This document shows positions 54,669 to 63,945 of a DNA stretch of 64,000 bases, one piece after another. A model generated the notes under the pieces. The model did not search any database and was not told where the DNA came from. It saw only the letters and a list, made by a program, of their open reading frames with translations. The stretch covers positions 1 through 64,000 of the forward strand of contig NZ_JABSNU010000012.1 of NCBI RefSeq assembly GCF_013266735.1, given 5' to 3'. This DNA is from Pedobacter foliorum. Its GTDB lineage: Bacteria > Bacteroidota > Bacteroidia > Sphingobacteriales > Sphingobacteriaceae. Made by a program: the position numbers and the translations under genes. Each line of letters opens with the position of its first letter. The stretch's first letter is position 1.

Positions 54669-56558
54669 ATGGCAAAAATATCCATCAACCTGGCAACAGG
54701 CTCATTGCAACAAGAAGAGATCATCGTTGGAATTGATTTAGGAACAACTAACAGTCTGGTTGCCTTTATCGATCCGGACAAAAACCCGAAGGTAATAAAT
54801 GACACGGGCAAAGGTTTACTGGTTCCTTCTGTTGTACACTTTAATGCGCAAGGTGATGCTTTAGTAGGTAATGATGCCAAAGGGTTTTTAATTACCGATC
54901 CTTCAAACACCATATTTTCGGTTAAACGTTTACTTGGAAGGTCATACAAGGATGTAGCCAGTCATCAGGATACTTTCTCCTATAAAATAATTGATGATGA
55001 GAATGATTCTCTGGTAAAAATTAAAGCCGGCAACAAATTCTACACACCAATTGAATTATCTGCAGAGATTTTAAAAGAGCTTAAGGCAAGAGCAGAACAT
55101 GCACTTAAAACGCCCGTAAACAGAGCCGTAATTACTGTTCCAGCATATTTTAACGACAGTCAGAGACAAGCAACCCGCGATGCAGGTAAACTTGCTGGCC
55201 TTGATGTTCTAAGAATTGTAAACGAGCCTACCGCGGCTAGTTTGGCATATGGATTAGGTTTGGATCCTACTCAACAAAAAACTATAGCCGTTTATGACTT
55301 AGGTGGAGGAACCTTCGATGTTTCTATACTTTCTATTCAAAATGGAATATTTGAAGTTTTATCAACTAATGGCAATACCTTTTTAGGTGGCGATGATTTT
55401 GACCGTGCTATAGTTCATTATTGGATAGAAAAAAACAAATTAAACAAAGAAGACCTTGCTGCTGATTCAAGCTTAATGCAAGCCTTAAGGTTAAAGGCAG
55501 AAGAAGCTAAAAAAGCTTTAACCACTCAAAACCTGTTTAATGAAAACCTCGCCTATGGTGAGCTCAACGAAGTTAAACTTGGCGAAATTTGGTGCTCTAT
55601 AGATAAACAAACTTTTGAGCAATTGATTGCAGCCAAAGTTGAAGAAACCATAACCTCATGTAAGCAAGCTTTAAGCGATGCTAAATTAACTATAGAAAAC
55701 ATTGATGAGGTAGTACTTGTAGGAGGCTCTACACGTAGTCCATATGTTAAAAAACAAGTTGCTGATTTCTTTGGCCGAATACCCCATGACCAGATCAACC
55801 CTGATGAAGTAGTTGCCTTAGGAGCAGCTATACAAGCTGATATTCTGGCGGGGAATAGATCTGACATACTTTTGCTTGATGTAACTCCTTTATCATTGGG
55901 AATTGAAACCATGGGTGGCTTAATGGATGTAATTATTCCAAGAAATGCAAAGGTTCCAACAAAAGCGGGCAGACAATATACCACATCAATTGACGGACAG
56001 GTAAACATGAAAATCTCCGTATTTCAGGGAGAGCGTGATCTTGTTCAGGAAAACAGAAAACTTGCTGAGTTTGACCTTAAAGGTATTCCATCGATGCCGG
56101 CCGGCTTACCAAAAGTAGACATCAATTTCCTTTTAAACGCTGATGGTATTTTAACCGTACAGGCTATTGAATTACGCTCTGGTGTAAAACAAGAAATAGA
56201 CATTACACCTAGTTATGGCCTTACCGATGAAACTGTTGAAAAAATGTTGATTGACAGTATTACTCATGCAAAAAGCGATGTTGAACAAAGAATGCTGATT
56301 GAAGCCAGAAGTGAAGGTGAACAATTGACATACACAGCTGAGCGCTTCATTGAAAAACACGGCACTTTCCTTACAGCCGACGAAATCTCAAATACTAATA
56401 TTCATATTGCCGCACTAAAAGAAGCGCTGGCTAAAGCAGATAAAGATGAAATTCTTAAGAAAGCTGATGAATTAAATGAATTTACACGTCCGTTTGCAGA
56501 ACGAGTTATGGATGTAGCTGTTTCTTCTGCAATGAAAGGGAAAAGCATAGACAAATAA
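54669..56558 (+). CDS. hscA: Fe-S assembly Hsp70 chaperone HscA
   Basis: This 629-residue Hsp70 has an N-terminal extension (MAKISINLATGSLQQEE) before the phosphate-1 motif IVGIDLGTTNSLVAF. The phosphate-2 region is IAVYDLGGGTFDVSI. The substrate domain follows and a short lid ends at SAMKGKSIDK, without the EEVD-like tail of DnaK. The extension and length fit HscA, which loads iron-sulfur clusters with HscB and IscU. IscX and the ISC ferredoxin lie near 41 kb. Confidence 0.92.
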   Translation: MAKISINLATGSLQQEEIIVGIDLGTTNSLVAFIDPDKNPKVINDTGKGLLVPSVVHFNAQGDALVGNDAKGFLITDPSNTIFSVKRLLGRSYKDVASHQDTFSYKIIDDENDSLVKIKAGNKFYTPIELSAEILKELKARAEHALKTPVNRAVITVPAYFNDSQRQATRDAGKLAGLDVLRIVNEPTAASLAYGLGLDPTQQKTIAVYDLGGGTFDVSILSIQNGIFEVLSTNGNTFLGGDDFDRAIVHYWIEKNKLNKEDLAADSSLMQALRLKAEEAKKALTTQNLFNENLAYGELNEVKLGEIWCSIDKQTFEQLIAAKVEETITSCKQALSDAKLTIENIDEVVLVGGSTRSPYVKKQVADFFGRIPHDQINPDEVVALGAAIQADILAGNRSDILLLDVTPLSLGIETMGGLMDVIIPRNAKVPTKAGRQYTTSIDGQVNMKISVFQGERDLVQENRKLAEFDLKGIPSMPAGLPKVDINFLLNADGILTVQAIELRSGVKQEIDITPSYGLTDETVEKMLIDSITHAKSDVEQRMLIEARSEGEQLTYTAERFIEKHGTFLTADEISNTNIHIAALKEALAKADKDEILKKADELNEFTRPFAERVMDVAVSSAMKGKSIDK

Positions 56559-56593
56559 CCACCATAAAGGTTTCTTTATATAGTTTTACGGAA

Positions 56594-57451
56594 ATGAAAT
56601 ACACTTTTATTTCCGTAATGCTCATTACAGCATTAATGCTGTTCAGTTCCTGGGGCTTCTTTGCCCACGTTAAAATTAACGAACTCGCAGTTTTCACACT
56701 CCCCACTGGTATTAGCCGATTCTATAAGGCTAACATACAGTATATCTCTGATCATGCAGTTGACCCCGATAAACGTAGATATGCTGATACAGCAGAGGCT
56801 CCACGACATTATCTTGATGTTGAATTATATGAACAGAATATAGATAGCATTCCTCGCAAATGGGATGATGCAGTTGAAAAGTACGGCAAGGAACAATTGA
56901 CCAAGAATGGCATCCTTCCATGGCAAATTCAAAAAAGCTATTATAAACTTGTAAATGCCTTTAAAAGCAGGGATTCGTTAAAAATCCTAATCTACTCTGC
57001 CTATCTGGGGCACTATATTGCTGATGCTCATGTACCTTTGCATACTACGCAAAACCATAACGGTCAACTAACCAATCAGGTTGGTATTCATACTTTTTGG
57101 GAGAGCAGGCTCCCTGAACTATTTTCTCAGGATTATAACTATCTGGTAGGAAAAGCAAAGTACATTGAAAATCCACTTACTGAAACATGGGATGTAATAA
57201 CACATAGCTTAGTGGATTCTGTTTTAGTACTGGAGGCAGATTTAAACAACACATTTCCAGGATACAGAAAATATAGCTTTTCAGAAAGAAACAATCAGGT
57301 GCTTAAACAATACTCATTAGAATACGCAACAGCCTACCATAACATGATGAACAATATGGTTGAAAAGCAAATGAAATCTGCTATACTAACTATTGGCTCA
57401 TTCTGGTACTCTGCATGGGTTGACGCAGGTCAACCCCTACTCGAAAACTAG
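56594..57451 (+). CDS. Zinc-dependent phospholipase C / S1-P1 nuclease-like protein
   Basis: This 285-residue exported protein has a signal peptide (about 1-20). The zinc-site Trp and His ligands follow, as in WGFFAHVKINELAVF, SDHAVDPDKRRYADTAEAP, RHYLDVELY, LGHYIADAHVPLHTT and GIHTFWESRL. The family hydrolyses phosphodiesters with three zinc ions. Whether this one acts on phospholipids or nucleic acid is not clear from sequence. It follows hscA by 35 bp and converges on dedA. Confidence 0.8.
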   Translation: MKYTFISVMLITALMLFSSWGFFAHVKINELAVFTLPTGISRFYKANIQYISDHAVDPDKRRYADTAEAPRHYLDVELYEQNIDSIPRKWDDAVEKYGKEQLTKNGILPWQIQKSYYKLVNAFKSRDSLKILIYSAYLGHYIADAHVPLHTTQNHNGQLTNQVGIHTFWESRLPELFSQDYNYLVGKAKYIENPLTETWDVITHSLVDSVLVLEADLNNTFPGYRKYSFSERNNQVLKQYSLEYATAYHNMMNNMVEKQMKSAILTIGSFWYSAWVDAGQPLLEN

Positions 57452-57456
57452 CTTTA

Positions 57457-58149
57457 TTATGCTATTTTATCAGTTTGCTCTTCAACAGCAGCCTCTTGTT
57501 TTACTTCTTTCTTTTTAAACTTAGATTTTAAAGCAGCAAAAACAGCTGGGAAGAAAGTAACTACAGCAATCACAACGATTACGATATCAAAATTGTTTTT
57601 AACTACCGGAATCTGACCCAATAAGAATCCTGCAAGTAACAAACTAGCTATCCAGGCTACACCACCAATGATGTTAAAGAAGGTAAATCTTCCGAAAGGC
57701 ATTTTAGCCACGCCAGCAACAAATGGAGCTATAGTTCTAAAAATAGGTAAGAAACGGCTAAAAATGATGGCTTTACCGCCATGCTTTTCAAAAAAGATAT
57801 GTGATTGATTGTAATATTCGAGTTTCAATATTTTGTTACTCTCCTTAAACACCTTCACTCCAAAAAAACTACCTAGCTTATAATTCAAGGAATTACCAGC
57901 AATGGCAGCTATAATTAATAAGATTAACATTACCCAAATGCTTAAGCCTGTGTTACCACCGGCAATTAAAGCACCCATAGCGAATAACAAAGAATCGCCC
58001 GGTAAAAATGGGGTAACTACAAAACCTGTTTCGGCAAAAATGATTAAGAAAAGAATGGCGTATGTCCAATTCTGATAATCTCTAATGATCTCCTCCAGAT
58101 GCTTATCAATATGAAGAAGAAAGTCTATTAAGAAAGTGAAAAATTCCAA
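57457..58149 (-). CDS. DedA-family membrane protein
   Basis: This 230-residue polytopic protein is of the DedA/SNARE-associated family, thought to act in lipid scrambling and membrane homeostasis. Conserved parts are FAETGFVVTPFLPGDSLLF, FEKHGGKAIIFSRFLPIFRT and GVAKMPFGRF. A charged C-terminal tail (KKKEVKQEAAVEEQ) follows. It has its own promoter-like box CAAAAATA on the plus strand (58167-58174, TATTTTTG on the gene strand). Confidence 0.92.
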   Translation of the reverse strand: MEFFTFLIDFLLHIDKHLEEIIRDYQNWTYAILFLIIFAETGFVVTPFLPGDSLLFAMGALIAGGNTGLSIWVMLILLIIAAIAGNSLNYKLGSFFGVKVFKESNKILKLEYYNQSHIFFEKHGGKAIIFSRFLPIFRTIAPFVAGVAKMPFGRFTFFNIIGGVAWIASLLLAGFLLGQIPVVKNNFDIVIVVIAVVTFFPAVFAALKSKFKKKEVKQEAAVEEQTDKIA

Positions 58150-58173
58150 GTTTTATAAATTAAGCCCAAAAAT

Positions 58174-58205
58174 AAAAATATCATGGCAATAACCATGATA
58201 TTTTT
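58174..58205 (-). terminator. Intrinsic terminator of the DUF4397 gene
   Basis: On the minus strand a perfect 13-bp stem, AAAAATATCATGG with CCATGATATTTTT, surrounds a 6-nt loop and is followed by ATTTTTGGG. It lies between the DUF4397 stop (58231) and dedA (58149). Confidence 0.8.
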
Positions 58206-58230
58206 AACCTTAGTAATGTCATTTAATTAA

Positions 58231-58911
58231 TTATTGTGCGATGATATGTCCGGTCAACTCAGTTGCCGATGCACCATCCACCCATATGGTATAATTCTTA
58301 TTAGCAAGAAAATTTCCTCCAATCTCAGGTGAGGTAGTTACATCGGTAGCTTTAAATGTAAACTTGGTTCCAGGATCTACATCAATATAAGATGAGGCAC
58401 TTCCAAAAGGTATCCCAGTTAAAAGACTTGAAGTGCCCGACATAACTGAAATTGAATTATTTAAAAGATAATTTAAATGAATAAACCTAACCTTTGCTTT
58501 ACCCGCAACCAACGATGGTTTCATATCATCATTAATAATTGTTGCCATAAGTGATTCCTCAAGTGTTGTCTGATTTTTCACCTTGATATAAAAAGTTGTT
58601 GCATAAACACCGATTGGAACACCTACAAGCTGTGTAGCGGCATTAGCTGTCCCACTTACGGTACCAGCATCTGCAAATGCAAATTGACTACTTCCAGAAC
58701 TTACAGTAATGTATGGAGTAGCCTCGCCATAAGGAATGGCGGCAGCATTTCTTTTAGTTCCATTTAAGTAAAACTCTTGTGAATTTGATCCTTTTACGGT
58801 ATTAACAGCCTTAACATATGCATCTCCAACAGGATCCGGTTTTGGCGCCTTAAAACACGAGCTTAAAAAGAGAACGCCTAGTGTTAGACTTAAAAAGAAT
58901 GATTTTTTCAT
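58231..58911 (-). CDS. DUF4397 lipoprotein
   Basis: This 226-residue lipoprotein has lipobox FLSSC (Cys19). The body has two tandem beta-sandwich repeats of the DUF4397 type: an AYVKAVNTVKGSNSQEFYLNG block with IPYGEATPYITV, and KVRFIHLNYLLNNSISV with IPFGSASSYIDV. It ends with FLANKNYTIWVDG. DUF4397 proteins are exposed to the periplasm or surface. Their role is unknown. Confidence 0.82.
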   Translation of the reverse strand: MKKSFFLSLTLGVLFLSSCFKAPKPDPVGDAYVKAVNTVKGSNSQEFYLNGTKRNAAAIPYGEATPYITVSSGSSQFAFADAGTVSGTANAATQLVGVPIGVYATTFYIKVKNQTTLEESLMATIINDDMKPSLVAGKAKVRFIHLNYLLNNSISVMSGTSSLLTGIPFGSASSYIDVDPGTKFTFKATDVTTSPEIGGNFLANKNYTIWVDGASATELTGHIIAQ

Positions 58912-58952
58912 AGTAGTATTTTTAAACTTAAAACAATTCTAATCTAAACAGC

Positions 58953-58979
58953 AATGACTTGGTCAAAAACCAAGCCATT
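58953..58979 (-). terminator. Hairpin after dnaN, possible terminator
   Basis: AATGACTTGGT (58953-58963) pairs with ACCAAGCCATT (58969-58979) except one A-C position, around a 5-nt loop CAAAA. The sequence after it on the minus strand is not U-rich. It lies 20 bp after the dnaN stop. Confidence 0.45.
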
Positions 58980-58998
58980 ACAAATATTTAAATGAGTA

Positions 58999-60123
58999 TT
59001 AATTATAATTATTTAACATTACCGGCATAACCAGCATCAAAACATCTTCGTTCTCATCATTGGTTTGAGGAATTAACAAACCTGCACGATTTGGCGTTGA
59101 AAGTTCTAATGTAACTTCCTCTCCGCTCAAATTACTTAACATTTCAATTAAGAAACGTGCATTAAATCCAATCTCCAAATCTTCACCTTCGTACTGGCAG
59201 CTTAAACGCTCATGAGCTTCATTAGCAAAATCTAAATCCTCAGAAGATATGTTTAATTCGCTTCCATTGATTTTTAATCTTACCTGGTGAGTTGTTTTAT
59301 TAGCAAAAATAACTACCCTACGTAGTGTATTCAAGAATAAAGCTCTGTCAATCACCAATTTATTAGGATTATTAGCAGGAATAACCGCTTCGTAATCCGG
59401 ATAACGCTCATCGATTAAACGACAAACAAGGTTTATATTTTCAAATTTAAAGAAAGCACTTGTTGCATTGTAATCAACAGAAACATTCACATCTGTTGAA
59501 GGTAAAGCTGCTTTCAATAAAGTTAATGCCTTTTTGGGAAGGATAAAAGAAGACGACTTATCGGCTTTGCTATCCATACGTCTGTATCTTACCAATTTAT
59601 GAGCATCAGTTGCAACAAAAGTGATATGTTCTTCAGACAATTGACAGAAAACACCAGTCATTGCCGGTCTCAACTCGTCATTACTTACCGCAAAAATAGT
59701 TTTGGTAATTGCCTCTGTTAATACCGATGCAGGTAAATTTACTGATGAAGCATTTTCAACTACAGGTATTTTTGGAAAATCATCTCCATTTTCGCCACTT
59801 AGTTTATATTTACCATCTCCGGCGCTTATCTCAATAGAGAATGAAGCATCATCAATGTTAAAAGAAATAGGCTGATCTGGTAACGTTTTTAAAGTATCTA
59901 ACAATATTCTTGCTGGTACAGCTACTTTACCACCCTCTTTAGATTCAACAGCCAAAGAAGTGGTCATGCTGGTTTGTAAGTCCGTTGCAGATATAGTTAA
60001 ATTTCCGTCTTTAATTTCAAATAAGAAATTTTCCAATATAGGCAAAACAGTACTGCTGCTCGAAGCACCATTTACTGTTTGCAAATGTTTTAATAACGTT
60101 GATGTGGATACAATAAATCTCAT
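58999..60123 (-). CDS. dnaN: DNA polymerase III beta clamp
   Basis: This 374-residue sliding clamp has three repeats of the beta-clamp fold. It starts MRFIVSTSTLLKHLQTVNGA with PILENFLFEI. FATDAHKLVRYR and the end DEDVLMLVMPVMLNN are typical. It tethers polymerase III to DNA as a ring dimer. The gene is far from dnaA in this window, as in other Bacteroidota. A TATTTTTG box (plus 60144-60151) lies ~20 nt upstream of its ATG. Confidence 0.97.
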   Translation of the reverse strand: MRFIVSTSTLLKHLQTVNGASSSSTVLPILENFLFEIKDGNLTISATDLQTSMTTSLAVESKEGGKVAVPARILLDTLKTLPDQPISFNIDDASFSIEISAGDGKYKLSGENGDDFPKIPVVENASSVNLPASVLTEAITKTIFAVSNDELRPAMTGVFCQLSEEHITFVATDAHKLVRYRRMDSKADKSSSFILPKKALTLLKAALPSTDVNVSVDYNATSAFFKFENINLVCRLIDERYPDYEAVIPANNPNKLVIDRALFLNTLRRVVIFANKTTHQVRLKINGSELNISSEDLDFANEAHERLSCQYEGEDLEIGFNARFLIEMLSNLSGEEVTLELSTPNRAGLLIPQTNDENEDVLMLVMPVMLNNYN

Positions 60124-60157
60124 AGTATGATCTTGTCAGTTCTCAAAAATATAAAAA

Positions 60158-61840
60158 TTACCTTGCATACTTATGCTTGCGGTAATAATGTTGAAAAATC
60201 GCGAACGATATTAACAATAGTAAAGGAAAAACAACATTAATTAGCTGCCATTGCAACTTTTCGGTACGCAAACGCACCTTATCCAACAGCCTGATCTTAA
60301 CTTCTTTATTACGTAAAGCGATCAAATTGTCGTCATTAGATAAAAAGTCTGCAATATTTAATAACAATGCCTTATTTCCGTAGTTTCTTTCTGTATATCT
60401 GTCAAATCCCAATGGAAAAACAGAACCATCTCTCGCACTTATCTGATTTTTGAAGATATCTCCGTCTCCAATCACAATCATTTTAGTCGGCTTGCTTTCT
60501 GCAGGAAGATTATATGTCTCAGTAATTCCGGCAGGTACAGACCTATTCAGAAAAACTGATGGAAATTTACCTTCTATAACCACCCCAACAGTATGCGGTT
60601 TACTCGCATATTCACGCGGATTCGGTTGTTCCGCAACCATTTGCAGAGAAAGCATTTTAGGTGTATTATGCACTTTATTGTAAGCCGAAGTTTGCAAGAT
60701 CACCTTTTTACTAAGCCCCTTTACTCCTATAGTATCAACAGTACTTACAAACTCACTCCTTATACCATCAATATTTTTCACAAGGTTATTTGAAGTATCA
60801 GGCATCAGTATTGGATAAAACACCCAAGGTGCCATCTGAATTTGGCCCTGCTGACCGCCCATACTCAAAGGAATTTCAGCACAATTGGCATCTGCAATAA
60901 GGTTATAATTAACCCTCGCGCCATACATAAACAGCATGTCATCAAGGTTCAGCTTTTTATTAAATGCAAGCTGCTCACCTGCGCCTCTTAAGCTATCCAA
61001 ACTGGCACTCACCTGATCAATAGACCACACTACCCTACCCCCATTCATTACAAAATAATTGATCTTGTATTTTTCTGCTTCAGTAAATTCCTTTTCCGGT
61101 TTGGCAATAACCAATACTTTCAATTTATCTAATCCTGCCTTATCAATCTGATTCAGATTTACCCTGCCCGCATCATAACTCTCCGACAAAGTTTTTATCG
61201 CATCACTCAAAAACAAATCTGAAAGCTCTCCATTCCCTTCTGTAAAACCTATCCTTGGATGCTGACCGCTCAATACCTTTTGAATGGCCGAGGTAAATAT
61301 GTACTCGAGGTTCTGAATAGAATTATTGATGTTCTCTTCGTAATTACCTGAGGCATCCAGATTTTGCAACAATTTAACCGACAACTGATGATCATTACCT
61401 TCAACAATTGCCATCGGAAATATAGTTTTCTGTGCAAATCCATTATCGTTCTTAATATTTAGAGTAGTAGGTTCTACCCCTATTTGATACAAATGATTGA
61501 TAACAGTATCCTGTTCAGCTCCCGATAATCCTGATATCGGATCAACAAACTCGATGTTAATATCTGTACCCGAATATGCTTTATAATCAGCTAACAAATC
61601 TTTTGTTGCATTTCTTAGCCGTTTAAAAGCAGCAGGTAAATCCCCATCCAAAAAAACTGTAATAGTTATTGGTTTTGTAGCCTCTTTTAAAATCGTTTTA
61701 GACTTAGAAGTGAGTGTAAAACGCTTCTCTTTGGTAAAATCTATTCTAGTATAAATGTACTGTGCTGCTACATTCAGCACTATTAATCCGATTACAAAGG
61801 CAAGTAATCTTACCATTTTATTCTCCCTCAACTTTACCAT
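60158..61840 (-). CDS. gldG: Gliding-associated ABC component GldG
   Basis: This 560-residue membrane protein is anchored by an N-terminal helix (about 10-30) and a C-terminal helix (about 535-553). Between them is an extracytoplasmic domain of the ABC_transp_aux type (TITVFLDGDLPAAFKRLRNA, PRIGFTEGNGELSD). With GldF and the ATPase GldA (not in the window) it forms an ABC transporter linked to gliding motility in Flavobacterium. It overlaps gldF by 7 bp. Confidence 0.93.
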   Translation of the reverse strand: MVKLRENKMVRLLAFVIGLIVLNVAAQYIYTRIDFTKEKRFTLTSKSKTILKEATKPITITVFLDGDLPAAFKRLRNATKDLLADYKAYSGTDINIEFVDPISGLSGAEQDTVINHLYQIGVEPTTLNIKNDNGFAQKTIFPMAIVEGNDHQLSVKLLQNLDASGNYEENINNSIQNLEYIFTSAIQKVLSGQHPRIGFTEGNGELSDLFLSDAIKTLSESYDAGRVNLNQIDKAGLDKLKVLVIAKPEKEFTEAEKYKINYFVMNGGRVVWSIDQVSASLDSLRGAGEQLAFNKKLNLDDMLFMYGARVNYNLIADANCAEIPLSMGGQQGQIQMAPWVFYPILMPDTSNNLVKNIDGIRSEFVSTVDTIGVKGLSKKVILQTSAYNKVHNTPKMLSLQMVAEQPNPREYASKPHTVGVVIEGKFPSVFLNRSVPAGITETYNLPAESKPTKMIVIGDGDIFKNQISARDGSVFPLGFDRYTERNYGNKALLLNIADFLSNDDNLIALRNKEVKIRLLDKVRLRTEKLQWQLINVVFPLLLLISFAIFQHYYRKHKYAR

Positions 61841-62562
61841 TTCCGACCTCCTATTACCAGTTTAGTAATACCTAAAAAGAACAGCACAAAAGTGATGAAA
61901 TAAATAAGGTCGCGGGTATCTAAAACGCCCCTGCTTATAGATTGATAATGCTCGTTTACACTTAAGCCTAGAAAAACAGTTTCCAGATAACGCATAGCGA
62001 AGATTTTGCTCAAAGCATCAAAGCCACTGTAAGCTATAAAACAGATAAATACCGCCACAGCAAAGGCAATAACCTGATTTTTAGTAATTGAAGAAGCAAA
62101 TATTCCAATCGCCACAAATGAACTTCCCAATAACACTAGCCCTAAGTAAGACCCAATTACCGCACCTGTATCAATATTTCCAACCGGCATACCCAGTTTA
62201 TAAATAGAGTAATAATAGATTAATGTTGGTATTAATGAAACCAACACCAAAACGAAGCAAGCAAAATACTTAGCCAAAATGATCTGCCAATCGGTTAAAG
62301 GACGCGATGCTAGTAAAACGTAAGTACCTTCACGTCTTTCTTCGGCAAATGAACGCATAGTAATTGCAGGAATAAGAAACATAAACAGAAATGGTGCAAG
62401 GCTAAAAAAGCCTGTCAGTTCAGCATAACCATATTCCAGTATAGAGGTATCAGGAAAAAACCAAAGCAATAATCCCGAAGCCAATAAAAAAACACCAATG
62501 GTTATGTAAGCCATTAATGAGTTTAACAAGCTGAATAATTCTCTTTTAAAAACTGCGTACAT
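61834..62562 (-). CDS. gldF: Gliding-associated ABC permease GldF
   Basis: This 242-residue six-helix ABC-2 permease starts MYAVFKRELFSLLNSLMAYI. Conserved parts are FLIPAITMRSFAEERREGT and LLASRPLTDWQIILAKYFAC. It is translationally coupled to gldG by a 7-bp overlap. A small beta-barrel gene lies 10 bp upstream and may share the transcript. The energising GldA is not seen nearby. Confidence 0.93.
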   Translation of the reverse strand: MYAVFKRELFSLLNSLMAYITIGVFLLASGLLLWFFPDTSILEYGYAELTGFFSLAPFLFMFLIPAITMRSFAEERREGTYVLLASRPLTDWQIILAKYFACFVLVLVSLIPTLIYYYSIYKLGMPVGNIDTGAVIGSYLGLVLLGSSFVAIGIFASSITKNQVIAFAVAVFICFIAYSGFDALSKIFAMRYLETVFLGLSVNEHYQSISRGVLDTRDLIYFITFVLFFLGITKLVIGGRKW

Positions 62563-62572
62563 TAATTTGCTT

Positions 62573-63094
62573 CTAAAAATTATATCCGGCCCTTATGCCA
62601 ATAAACGATATTGTACCGGTATTTTTAGTCCAGCTTTCATATCTGGCTCCTATATCTAACGAGCCGTTACTCGACACCGGAATTTCGAAACCCAAACCTG
62701 GAGTATAAATAAAAGAAGCACCACTTCCACTAGTTGTAGCAATGGATGAACCGACCTCAGCTGTTCCGTATATATTTTGAGTAAGGAAATACCTGGCACC
62801 AACTTTAATTGGTATAAAGCTTTGCATGTATTTCAATGTACCTATCGTCTGTTTACCATTAAATTTAATATACCCTACATTTCCGGTGATGTTTAACGAT
62901 GTGGATACCGGATGTTGATAAAGTATTGAACCTCCTACTCCATAATTTGCAAAATCTCCAAAATCACCAATAGGTAAACCTAAATCAAGTCCTATCCCCA
63001 ATCTTGGTTCAGCAGCCTGGGCACTTGATTGTGCATGGGTATTGGTAAACAAGAAAAGCATAAGTAAAACAGTAGAGAAGAATATTTTTTTCAT
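62573..63094 (-). CDS. Small outer-membrane beta-barrel protein
   Basis: This 173-residue exported protein has a signal peptide (about 1-21, NTHAQ). Alternating strands typical of 8-stranded OMPs of the porin/OmpW-like type follow, with VGYIKFNGKQT, ITGNVGYIKF and the end FIGIRAGYNF. It is immediately upstream of gldF, so it may be co-transcribed. Function unknown. Confidence 0.78.
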   Translation of the reverse strand: MKKIFFSTVLLMLFLFTNTHAQSSAQAAEPRLGIGLDLGLPIGDFGDFANYGVGGSILYQHPVSTSLNITGNVGYIKFNGKQTIGTLKYMQSFIPIKVGARYFLTQNIYGTAEVGSSIATTSGSGASFIYTPGLGFEIPVSSNGSLDIGARYESWTKNTGTISFIGIRAGYNF

Positions 63095-63195
63095 TAGTTA
63101 AATTTCAATGAGTTGCAATATTATAAAATATACCCATGATAACAAAAAGGCAGTCTCAGATAAACCTCTTTTCTTTCAATGCTAGAGTTAATGAT

Positions 63196-63945
63196 TTAAA
63201 AAAACCAGTTAAACAATTCCTCTTGAGTTAATGCATGCTTTTCGGCTGCACTCTTATCGTACTTTATCGCACCCTCGGACAATTGGATAATACGATTACC
63301 GTAGGTAAAAGCGTCCTTTAAATTATGAGTAACAAGCATAGCTGTCAGTTTAAAATCTTTAATCAGGTGGTCAGCTGTTTGCATTACCACTTGTGCCGAT
63401 TTAGGGTCTAGTGCAGCTGATGGTTCATCCAACAACAGAATTTTGCAATCATCCATCACACTCATCAATAGGGTAAGTGCCTGCCGCTGTCCACCTGAAA
63501 GGGTACCCATTAGTTGTCCGGTTTTATTTTCCAACCCCATGTTCAACACAGCTATTCTTTCTTTCACCAGTGTTTTAAAAGCATTGGTTGCTCCCACATT
63601 AAACCCTTTAGGCTTGGTGCGTAGCGCGGCCAATCTAAAATTATCCAAAATACTCAGATCAGGTGCCGTACCACTCAGCGGATTTTGAAAAACTCGTGCA
63701 ACCCAGGGACTGCGATTATAATCTGCCAATTTACTTACATCTTTCCCATTAAAGCTAATAGCGCCTCTTGTGGGCACAACACTTCCCGAAATCAAGTCCA
63801 TTAATGTTGATTTTCCCGATCCATTTGACCCAACAACAATTACATAATCACCTGCGGCAATATGCAAATTAATCCCATTGATGGCATCTACTTGATTAGG
63901 TTGACCTTTATTAAAAGTTTTATAGAGTGAATCTATTCTGATCAT
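63196..63945 (-). CDS. ABC transporter ATP-binding protein (amino-acid-like, TrpZ/PhnC-like)
   Basis: This 249-residue ATPase has Walker A GSNGSGKSTLMD, signature GTLSGGQRQALTLLM, Walker B ILLLDEPSAALDP and H-loop VTHNLKDAF. The RVFQNPLSGTAPDLSI and AALDPK blocks resemble the ATPase of the ABC systems with a TrpX-like binding protein. It overlaps the end of a permease gene at its ATG (ATGA), so the two belong to one operon. Substrate not certain. Confidence 0.85.
   Translation of the reverse strand: MIRIDSLYKTFNKGQPNQVDAINGINLHIAAGDYVIVVGSNGSGKSTLMDLISGSVVPTRGAISFNGKDVSKLADYNRSPWVARVFQNPLSGTAPDLSILDNFRLAALRTKPKGFNVGATNAFKTLVKERIAVLNMGLENKTGQLMGTLSGGQRQALTLLMSVMDDCKILLLDEPSAALDPKSAQVVMQTADHLIKDFKLTAMLVTHNLKDAFTYGNRIIQLSEGAIKYDKSAAEKHALTQEELFNWFF

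Noticed and set aside
55553..56008. 151-codon antisense ORF within hscA
   Set aside because: Shadow of the hscA gene; the coding sequence on the plus strand is a clear Hsp70.
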